Position numbers and translations under genes: made by a program. The notes below the pieces were generated by a model that worked only from the letters and a program-made list of their open reading frames with translations, was not told where the DNA came from and made no database searches. Shown in pieces: positions 1-4,981 of a stretch of 6,400 nucleotides of DNA. Within the stretch, counting starts at the first letter, position 1. Each line of letters begins with the position of its first letter. The DNA is from Legionellales bacterium UBA4759 (GTDB lineage: Bacteria; Pseudomonadota; Gammaproteobacteria; Legionellales; Legionellaceae): the NCBI GenBank assembly GCA_002403515.1, contig DHHZ01000068.1, forward strand, positions 1 to 6,400. The letters run 5' to 3'.

Positions 1-356
1 AAAATACAGGGGACTTCAGGATGTTTGGCAATGGCTTTTAAAACAAGTTCATCATCTTCAGTCCAACGCATGGCATCGATCATCCAAACCACAACATCAA
101 CATCTGCCAAAGCCTCTAGTGCGGCTTTATTCATGAGTTTATTGAGCATTTGCTTGTCAGCTGAATGAATACCTGGGGTATCAACGAACACCAATTGATA
201 CTCATTTTGCGTTTGAATACCTAACACGCGATGTCTTGTGGTTTGAGGTTTACTGGAAGTGATACTGATTTTACTTTCCATTAAACGATTAAGAAGTGTG
301 GATTTACCAACGTTAGGACGACCAACAAAAGCGATATAACCGCAATAAGATTTCAT
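1..356 (-). CDS. era: GTPase Era, N-terminal part (gene runs off the left edge)
   Basis: This is the G domain of Era, an essential GTPase that binds the 3' end of 16S rRNA and assists 30S subunit maturation at the inner face of the membrane. About 118 residues are present. Visible motifs are the Walker A/G1 loop GRPNVGKS (residues 12-19), the Era-typical G2 segment KPQTTRHRVLGI (36-47) and G3 DTPGIH (59-64). The opening KSYCGYIAFVGRPNVGKST and the segment LMNKAA also match E. coli Era closely, which separates it from Der/EngA. The NKxD motif and the KH RNA-binding domain lie beyond the window. The ATG at 354-356 is the first start after an in-frame stop about 40 bases upstream; I see no strong Shine-Dalgarno. 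Era usually follows rnc, but here the gene upstream is an unrelated orphan, 78 bp away. Family assignment is near certain. Confidence 0.96.
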   Translation of the reverse strand, partial: MKSYCGYIAFVGRPNVGKSTLLNRLMESKISITSSKPQTTRHRVLGIQTQNEYQLVFVDTPGIHSADKQMLNKLMNKAALEALADVDVVVWMIDAMRWTEDDELVLKAIAKHPEVPCI

Positions 357-434
357 ATATTTATTATCTTTAAATAAAAATATTTTAACATTTTATGCTT
401 CAAATTGAAATAAATATATCCACAATGTTTACAT

Positions 435-1202
435 TCATGGACCAGGTGGTTTTGTTGGAGCATTAGATGGAGAATATGATAGAGATTCATCATTCCCTGC
501 ATTAGATGATGCGATTGATGTTAATTTTTTTTCTATTTTAGGAATTTGACTTTTTAGGTCCCTAGATTTTGCATCTTGTATATTTTTGGTAATTGATTCT
601 GGATGTTTTTTTAAAAACTCTTTATCCAATTGTGAGGCTTTATAATAATTATACGAATAAACCGCAGCAACCGATACAATCATTGCAGCGAGTAAAGGTA
701 GTGCAAGAGCAGGGAAAAAAAACATGGCTATCACGGCTACACAGGCTAATCCGATCATCCTTTTATTTCTAATTTTACTCATTGAATTCTTTTCTGATTT
801 TGTGTCGATTAAATCTTTTTCGTAATCATGCCATTGATTTAATAATTCAGGATTTGTCTTTAATGCCATAATATCTCTTAAGTTATTTGACATTTGAACC
901 GCTGACTTTGGCATATCATGCTCAAAAAAGGATCTTCCATACTCATCTTTTAAATAACAATGATAATCATAAGCATCTAAAATAAATTTCACATCTAGAA
1001 AAAATGATTTTTCAGTTGCATTTTCTGAAGACTCTAATGACTTAAATTCTTTTGAATTTTGAATTTTGTTCAAGGCCTCAATTTTTTTTTGAATATCGCT
1101 AGTAGCTTGTAATCCAGTATCATCTAATTTTATTGATTCAGGGATAGTTAAAGCATTAATTTTATTTAAAAAAGCCTGCTCTAATGTTTTTTCCTTCGCC
1201 AT
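435..1202 (-). CDS. Hypothetical protein with a two-segment membrane hairpin
   Basis: I do not recognise this 255-residue protein. The N-terminal 145 residues are charged, Lys/Glu-rich and probably helical, with aromatic patches such as YDYHCYLKDEYGRSFF (about 78-93). Residues about 149-186 form two back-to-back hydrophobic stretches separated by FFFPALALP, after a basic RNKR, which suggests a membrane hairpin with both ends on the same side. A second charged, probably helical segment (187-229) follows, then a Ser/Asn/Pro-rich tail ending TKPPGP. There is no signal peptide. The start ATG (1200-1202) has an AGAG Shine-Dalgarno-like match a few bases upstream. The gene is visibly more AT-rich than its neighbours and sits alone between era and the divergent mutY. 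In a Legionella-like genome a Dot/Icm-translocated protein is one possibility; the tail is small and polar but has no pronounced glutamate block, so this is speculation. That it is a real gene is likely. Confidence 0.8.
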   Translation of the reverse strand: MAKEKTLEQAFLNKINALTIPESIKLDDTGLQATSDIQKKIEALNKIQNSKEFKSLESSENATEKSFFLDVKFILDAYDYHCYLKDEYGRSFFEHDMPKSAVQMSNNLRDIMALKTNPELLNQWHDYEKDLIDTKSEKNSMSKIRNKRMIGLACVAVIAMFFFPALALPLLAAMIVSVAAVYSYNYYKASQLDKEFLKKHPESITKNIQDAKSRDLKSQIPKIEKKLTSIASSNAGNDESLSYSPSNAPTKPPGP

Positions 1203-1236
1203 TATATTCTCTATTAATACACCTTATATTTATTCT

Positions 1237-1271
1237 AGACTAAAAATTACGCATAAAGTGATTTTTAGTCT
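1237..1271. repeat. Imperfect inverted repeat (14-bp arms, 7-base loop) in the divergent intergenic region
   Basis: AGACTAAAAATTAC at 1237-1250 pairs with GTGATTTTTAGTCT at 1258-1271: 11 outer pairs, one T-G mismatch (wobble in RNA), then two more pairs, around the loop GCATAAA. Neither strand has a T run directly after the stem, so it is not a standard terminator. It lies 35 bp before the start codon of the minus-strand orphan and about 110 bp before mutY, where an operator or a transcript-leader hairpin would be expected. For the orphan, a TAGAAT hexamer on the minus strand (1236-1231) abuts or overlaps the repeat and could be a -10 element. The function is unknown. Confidence 0.6.
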
Positions 1272-1326
1272 TAAAAAAGTGAAATCAAAAATAGTGTATA
1301 GAGGCATTTTGGGCTTGAAAAGAGGC

Positions 1327-1355
1327 TTGTTTCATTGGTATTGCTCGGGTATCAT
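1327..1355 (+). promoter_or_regulatory. Candidate sigma70 promoter of mutY
   Basis: TTGTTT (1327-1332) and TATCAT (1350-1355) are separated by 17 bp, giving reasonable -35 and -10 matches. Transcription would start near 1362 and leave a leader of about 23 bases before the mutY ATG. That short leader agrees with the absence of a recognisable Shine-Dalgarno just before the start codon. This rests on consensus matching only, in an AT-rich region where chance matches are common. Confidence 0.35.
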
Positions 1356-1384
1356 CGTTTTTCAAAGCCAATATCGCTATCCAA

Positions 1385-2413
1385 ATGAATAAATACCTTT
1401 ATTTTCAAACCCAACTGCTCGAATGGTATAACCATCACGGTCGAAAAGATTTACCTTGGCAACAAAAAGGCCCCTATCATGTCTGGCTATCAGAAATCAT
1501 GCTGCAACAGACCCAAGTTGCAACTGTAATTGCATATTATCAACGTTTTACTGAAGCATTCCCGGATATTTTTAAACTCGCCAATGCCCCTACAGACGAA
1601 ATTCTTGCGATGTGGGCAGGTCTTGGATACTATCACCGCGCTAAAAACCTGCATCGAACAGCCCAAATCATTGCTCATGAGTATAGGGGTGAATTTCCAC
1701 AAACCCCTGAACTTTTAGAAAAATTACCAGGGATTGGTAAATCGACAGCCGCTGCAATACTGAGCCAAGCATTCGATTTACCTTATGCTATTTTAGATGG
1801 CAATGTTAAACGTGTATTGGCTCGATTTTTTGGAATTGAAACTGGCATTGATGAAACTCAAACAATTAAATTATTGCAAAATATTGCGATGGAATGTATG
1901 CCCCACACTCGCTGCCAAGAATATACCCAGGCAATCATGGACATGGGAGCGACCTGCTGCAAACCTAAAAACCCTCTTTGTGTAAGCTGCCCGCTGCAAT
2001 CTCAATGCTTTGCTTTTTTAAATTCAAAGGTCACCGAAATTCCCAAAAAGACTCAAAAAATAAAACGAAAAATCATGCGTTTTGATTTTAATGCATTGGT
2101 GAATGAATATGATGAAGTCTTATTGATTAAACGTGGCGAGCATGGCATATGGCCACAATTATGGTGTTTGCCTGAGGGACAATCGGGGGTTAATGCTGCG
2201 CATTGCTATCATGATTTGACACATATGCGCATGGATATTCATGTGCATCTCACGCAAGTTGAAAAAGGCACTGATGAAATCGATGGGATTTGGGTAAAAC
2301 TCAATGAACCCATACCCTATGGTATGCCAAAACCCATGTCATCCTTACTTACAAAGATTTACCTTGTCTTAAAATCTCAAAAGCAGAAACTGCATCAGCT
2401 TGACCCGCATTAG
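1385..2413 (+). CDS. mutY: Adenine DNA glycosylase MutY
   Basis: MutY removes adenine mispaired with 8-oxoguanine and starts base excision repair of oxidative G:C to T:A damage. The 342-residue protein aligns with E. coli MutY without net gaps through residue 208. Catalytic Glu37 lies in LSEIMLQQTQVATV, the helix-hairpin-helix is LPGIGKSTAAAIL (114-126), catalytic Asp138 lies in ILDGNVKRVLAR, and the [4Fe-4S] ligands are Cys192, Cys199, Cys202 and Cys208, with an additional Cys191. The NUDIX-like 8-oxoG-recognition domain (about 229-325) keeps LLIKRGEHGIWPQLWCLPEG but is about 17 residues shorter than E. coli before its LTH motif, which stands where E. coli has FSH. The ATG at 1385 is the only usable start after the upstream in-frame stop; there is no clear Shine-Dalgarno. 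The last 21 codons or so run antisense into the 3' end of the lipoprotein gene. The function is firm; the altered C-terminal domain may affect lesion specificity. Confidence 0.97.
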   Translation: MNKYLYFQTQLLEWYNHHGRKDLPWQQKGPYHVWLSEIMLQQTQVATVIAYYQRFTEAFPDIFKLANAPTDEILAMWAGLGYYHRAKNLHRTAQIIAHEYRGEFPQTPELLEKLPGIGKSTAAAILSQAFDLPYAILDGNVKRVLARFFGIETGIDETQTIKLLQNIAMECMPHTRCQEYTQAIMDMGATCCKPKNPLCVSCPLQSQCFAFLNSKVTEIPKKTQKIKRKIMRFDFNALVNEYDEVLLIKRGEHGIWPQLWCLPEGQSGVNAAHCYHDLTHMRMDIHVHLTQVEKGTDEIDGIWVKLNEPIPYGMPKPMSSLLTKIYLVLKSQKQKLHQLDPH

Positions 2414-2663
2414 CAGCTCGTTCAATCCAATACCATGCTTTTTTACGATTTTCGACAACACCTTGGCCGTAATAATACATATAACCCACCGCATATTGAG
2501 CATCGGGTTGACCAGCTTTAGCCTCTGGCAATAAGCGAATGAACGCCTGGCGATAATCTTGTACTCTAAAACTTTCAATACCATGTTCTAGATTGTATTG
2601 ATGTGTGGCACATGCTTGTAGCAAACAAAAACTTATTATCGCTAAAGACTTTTTAAAATTCAT
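2349..2663 (-). CDS. Small Sel1-repeat lipoprotein
   Basis: Numbered from the ATG at 2663, this is a 104-residue protein with a lipoprotein signal: basic N-region (MNFKK), hydrophobic core and lipobox LQAC with Cys18 as the lipidated residue. There is one full Sel1-like repeat at about 51-86 (GQPDAQYAVGYMYYYGQGV, then KAWYWIERAANAGQADA) with a partial helix pair on either side. Sel1 repeats are TPR-like helical hairpins that mediate protein contacts, so an envelope-anchored adaptor is plausible; no partner is identifiable. A GGGGGAG motif lies 3 bases before this ATG. A TTG at 2675 in the same frame, with AAAAGG six bases upstream, is an alternative start adding four residues, but it lengthens the N-region unusually. 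The gene follows gspC after 27 bp with no terminator between them, so they are probably co-transcribed. Its 3' end overlaps the convergent mutY by 65 bp. Confidence 0.85.
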   Translation of the reverse strand: MNFKKSLAIISFCLLQACATHQYNLEHGIESFRVQDYRQAFIRLLPEAKAGQPDAQYAVGYMYYYGQGVVENRKKAWYWIERAANAGQADAVSAFEILRQGKSL

Positions 2664-2690
2664 ATACTCCCCCAAAAAATACCTTTTCTT

Positions 2691-3251
2691 TTATTGTAGA
2701 ATACTATTATTTTGTTGTAATGGTTGATCTGAAATAAATGTTGATGGATATTGATTCATTTGAAATTGGTTTTTAATGCCATCTCTTTCGATGGTGATTG
2801 ACTGTTGTTCAATTGCAATAATCTCGCTTCCTCCTGGTAAATGGTCGCCAATTTTATAGCTTTTGATGCTACCTGTGGAATCGGTTAATAAAACTTCTCT
2901 TTGCGCCGGTTCGCTGTTAAAAATGATGGCTTGAATTTGAACACGCTCTGCCATCATGGCTCGAGGTGAAGGTGTACCCATCAACCGTTGAGCCCCCAAT
3001 TGAAAAGGCTCACGCCTGGTCAATGGCGTATTTTGCATTTGAAATTGTCTAAGGCTTAATTCAGAGGACTCGGCTAAACGTGCTTTGGTCCAAAATAAAG
3101 AGGAGAGCACTACAAAAACCATCATCACCAACAACAACCAAGAGTATTCTTGAGAAGCGGTAGCTTGATGCCAATATTTCTCAAAGGATTGCACCCAAGC
3201 GTTGCCTCTAAACTGATTTAATCGTTCAAGTATTGATCTTAGATGATTCAT
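2691..3251 (-). CDS. Short type II secretion inner-membrane protein, GspC family (LspC-like)
   Basis: GspC bridges the inner-membrane platform of the type II secretion system and the outer-membrane secretin GspD. Numbered from the ATG at 3251 (186 residues), a cytoplasmic N-terminus of about 35 residues precedes one membrane segment (about 36-54, YSWLLLVMMVFVVLSSLFW). A Gln/Arg-rich periplasmic linker follows, then the homology region (about 104-162). The latter shows the family pattern: IQAIIFNSEPAQREVLLTD, then a Ser/Tyr-Lys-IGD-x-LPGG core and IIAIEQQSITIERDG. After it only about 25 residues remain, too few for the PDZ domain of many GspC proteins. A GTG at 3266 would add five residues; neither start has a strong Shine-Dalgarno. 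The gene stands apart from other gsp genes, as lspC does in L. pneumophila. It diverges from the CAP gene and is followed by the Sel1 lipoprotein. The family call rests on pattern recognition, not a search. Confidence 0.8.
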   Translation of the reverse strand: MNHLRSILERLNQFRGNAWVQSFEKYWHQATASQEYSWLLLVMMVFVVLSSLFWTKARLAESSELSLRQFQMQNTPLTRREPFQLGAQRLMGTPSPRAMMAERVQIQAIIFNSEPAQREVLLTDSTGSIKSYKIGDHLPGGSEIIAIEQQSITIERDGIKNQFQMNQYPSTFISDQPLQQNNSILQ

Positions 3252-3260
3252 AAGTATAAT
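3233..3260 (+). promoter_or_regulatory. Promoter of the CAP-domain gene
   Basis: TTGATC (3233-3238) and a perfect TATAAT (3255-3260) are 16 bp apart on the plus strand. Transcription would begin near 3267, giving a leader of about 27 bases before the ATG at 3294. The -35 element lies inside the first codons of the divergent gspC and the -10 lies only 3 bp beyond its ATG, so RNA polymerase bound here would cover the gspC translation start region. Confidence 0.55.
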
Positions 3261-3293
3261 GACCACTCTGTTTTATTTTTAAAAGTTATTATC

Positions 3294-3743
3294 ATGTCAC
3301 TACTTTCTCGATTATTCGCTTTTTTATTAATAACATCAAGTGTTTGCGCTCATGCTGATGAAAATCAAGATATTCAACATATTTTAAAAGGTATTAACCA
3401 ATACCGCATGCGTCATCTCTTGTTTCCTTTGAAACTCGATCCAACTCTAAATCACATCGCCATGGGTCATAGCCAAAACATGGCTCATCATCAAATTCCA
3501 GTAGGACATGATGGCTTTCAAAAACGTTTTAGCGCCATTCGTCAGCAAATTTCAGGCGTGAATCAAGCGGCAGAGAATGTGGCTTCGGGTTACCGAAATA
3601 TCGATGCCGTCATTGATGGCTGGATTCACAGTCCAGGACATCGACAAAATATTTTAGGTTCATACAATCTCACTGGAATTGCGATTGCCTATGACAAACA
3701 ACACAAACCTTACTATACCCAAGTTTTTGCAAAACGACATTAA
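3294..3743 (+). CDS. Secreted CAP/SCP-domain (YkwD-like) protein
   Basis: From the ATG at 3294 the product is 149 residues and starts with a good Sec signal peptide (MSLLSRLFAFLLITSSVCAHA, likely cut after Ala21 before Asp22). The rest is one CAP domain. It opens with INQYRMRHLLFPLKLDPTLNHIAMGHSQNMA. His72 in GHDGF, Glu94 in AAENVASGY and His116 in HSPGHRQNIL occupy the family's conserved cleft positions. Bacterial CAP proteins are exported, but their biochemical activity is mostly unsettled; lipid binding or hydrolase roles have been proposed for relatives. An in-frame ATG at 3243 would add 17 residues ahead of the signal peptide and lies upstream of the predicted transcription start, so it is rejected. 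The downstream PLP enzyme begins 43 bp later without a terminator, so read-through is likely. A type II secretion gene diverges from it, making type II export a reasonable hypothesis. Confidence 0.88.
   Translation: MSLLSRLFAFLLITSSVCAHADENQDIQHILKGINQYRMRHLLFPLKLDPTLNHIAMGHSQNMAHHQIPVGHDGFQKRFSAIRQQISGVNQAAENVASGYRNIDAVIDGWIHSPGHRQNILGSYNLTGIAIAYDKQHKPYYTQVFAKRH
3311..3339 (-). promoter_or_regulatory. Candidate promoter of gspC and the Sel1 lipoprotein
   Basis: On the minus strand TTGATG (3339-3334) and AATAAT (3316-3311) are 17 bp apart. A start near 3304 would give gspC a leader of about 53 bases. The elements lie within the signal-peptide codons of the divergent CAP gene. If real, the two divergent transcripts overlap at their 5' ends by roughly 40 bases. 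This is a consensus match only. Confidence 0.3.
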
Positions 3744-3786
3744 TGATGTAGGATAATCATAGGATTATTTCTTAAGGACAAGAATC

Positions 3787-4944
3787 GTGTCAGAAAACCT
3801 TCATTTTGATACTCGTTGTATTCATGCAGGGCAAGAGCCCTGCCCTGTTACTGGCGCTGTCATGCCGCCAATTTACACCACATCAACCTATAAACAACAA
3901 GCACCTGCCCAACATTTGGGATTTGATTATTCAAGGGCTGGAAATCCAACTCGCTTGGCTTATGAAAAATGCATGGCAGATTTGGAGTCAGGTTCAGCAG
4001 GTTTTGCTTTTGCTTCTGGGATGGCTGCTATTCACACCATCACAGAGTTACTCAAAGCAGGCGATCATATTGTAACAGGCTTAGATTTATATGGTGGAAC
4101 TTATCGTTTGTTTAGTCGTGTCAAAACTGACCTGAATTTTACTGCCGTTGATACTTCATCTTTGCAAGCTATTGCCAATGCTATTACGCCCAAGACAAAA
4201 ATGATTTGGCTAGAAACACCTTCTAATCCTTTATTGCAGTTATCCCCCATTGAAGAAATTGCGCAACTCGCCAAACAAAAAAATATTTTATGTGTCGTGG
4301 ATAATACCTTTGCATCACCTTGGATACAAAATCCCTTGAAATTAGGCTGTGATATTGTGATGCATTCAGCAACAAAATACTTAAATGGACATTCAGATGT
4401 TATTGGTGGCATCGTTGTGGTCAATGACAATCCAGAACTCATCGAGCAAATGTATTTTTTGCAAAAAAGTTGTGGCGGTGTTGCAAGTCCATTTGACAGT
4501 TATTTGGTATTAAGAAGTTTAAAAACTTTGCCACTGCGCATGCAAAAGCATTGTGACAATGCCATACAACTTGCACTTTGGCTAGAAAGCCATCCTCAAG
4601 TTGAAAAAGTTATTTACCCAGGTCTTGCTAGTCACCCTCAACACGAGTTAGCAAAACGTCAAATGCGAGGATTTGGTGGCATGATTAGTCTTATACTCAA
4701 AGCAGATATCAATCAAACCAAAAAGTTTCTGACCGAATGCAAGATTTTCACTTTGGCCGAAAGTCTTGGTGGTGTAGAAAGCTTAATCGAGCACCCAGCA
4801 AGCATGACTCATGCATCTATTCCAGATGATGTAAGGCGAAAAAATGGTATTCATGATGGCTTGATTCGACTTTCTGTCGGCGTAGAATATATCGATGATT
4901 TAAAAAATGATTTAAGTTTTGCTTTTGAACGTTTAGGGAAATAA
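3787..4944 (+). CDS. PLP-dependent cystathionine gamma-lyase/gamma-synthase
   Basis: This is a 385-residue fold-type I PLP enzyme of the Cys/Met metabolism family, cytoplasmic and tetrameric in known members. Visible active-site residues are Tyr48 and Arg50 in DYSRAGNPT (phosphate contact from the neighbouring subunit), Ser77-Gly78-Met79, Tyr102 in DLYGGTYR (ring stacking), Asp172 in VVDNTF (pyridine nitrogen), Lys197 in HSATKYLNGHSDV (Schiff base) and Arg361 in LIRLSVG (substrate carboxylate). Members either join O-acyl-homoserine to cysteine (metB) or split cystathionine or cysteine (mccB/CTH type). The segment ESLIEHPASMTHASIP resembles the lyase form, including Glu335 at the position of human CTH Glu339, whereas E. 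coli MetB has Ser there, so gamma-lyase or a bifunctional enzyme is favoured. The start is GTG at 3787, supported by AAGGA at 3774-3778 with an 8-base spacer. No cystathionine beta-synthase gene is adjacent. A terminator follows the stop codon. Confidence 0.93.
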   Translation: MSENLHFDTRCIHAGQEPCPVTGAVMPPIYTTSTYKQQAPAQHLGFDYSRAGNPTRLAYEKCMADLESGSAGFAFASGMAAIHTITELLKAGDHIVTGLDLYGGTYRLFSRVKTDLNFTAVDTSSLQAIANAITPKTKMIWLETPSNPLLQLSPIEEIAQLAKQKNILCVVDNTFASPWIQNPLKLGCDIVMHSATKYLNGHSDVIGGIVVVNDNPELIEQMYFLQKSCGGVASPFDSYLVLRSLKTLPLRMQKHCDNAIQLALWLESHPQVEKVIYPGLASHPQHELAKRQMRGFGGMISLILKADINQTKKFLTECKIFTLAESLGGVESLIEHPASMTHASIPDDVRRKNGIHDGLIRLSVGVEYIDDLKNDLSFAFERLGK

Positions 4945-4957
4945 TTTCTAACATTTT

Positions 4958-4979
4958 AGGGGAGCATAGCTCCCCTTTT
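4958..4979 (+). terminator. Rho-independent terminator after the PLP enzyme gene
   Basis: GGGGAGC (4959-4965) pairs perfectly with GCTCCCC (4969-4975) around the loop ATA, extended by A4958-T4976 and followed by TTTT. It begins 14 bp after the stop codon of the PLP enzyme gene. It also lies just past the stop codon of the convergent chitinase. Read on the minus strand the stem is followed by TAAAATG, so it would be a weaker terminator in that direction, but it may serve both genes. Confidence 0.88.
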
Positions 4980-4981
4980 GA

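Noticed and set aside
1..356. Assignment of the left-edge GTPase to Der/EngA
   Set aside because: The segments KPQTTRHRVLGI, FVDTPGIH and LMNKAA follow Era closely; Der has a different G2 region and two G domains.
1237..1271. Inverted repeat as a rho-independent terminator
   Set aside because: The stem is AT-rich, no T tract follows on either strand, and it lies upstream of two divergent genes rather than after a gene.
1490..1702. Minus-strand reading frame inside mutY, and plus-strand frames at 1530-1718 and 1797-1985
   Set aside because: They are embedded in the well-supported mutY frame, show no recognisable domains and have no independent start signals.
2369..2584. Second minus-strand frame inside the Sel1 lipoprotein gene
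   Set aside because: It lies in another frame of a gene with a clear lipobox and Sel1 repeat, so it is a shadow.
3243..3293. Upstream ATG extension of the CAP gene
   Set aside because: It would put 17 charged and mixed residues before a complete signal peptide and begins upstream of the perfect -10 element, so it would not be transcribed from that promoter.
3753..3768. ATAATC/GATTAT hairpin between the CAP gene and the PLP enzyme gene as a terminator or riboswitch
   Set aside because: The stem is only 6 bp and AT-rich with no meaningful T tract. The 43-bp gap is far too short for a SAM or other riboswitch.
4101..4442. Minus-strand frame of 113 codons inside the PLP enzyme gene, and the plus-strand frame at 3806-4075
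   Set aside because: Both overlap a fully conserved enzyme frame, and their translations resemble shadow sequence without domain features.
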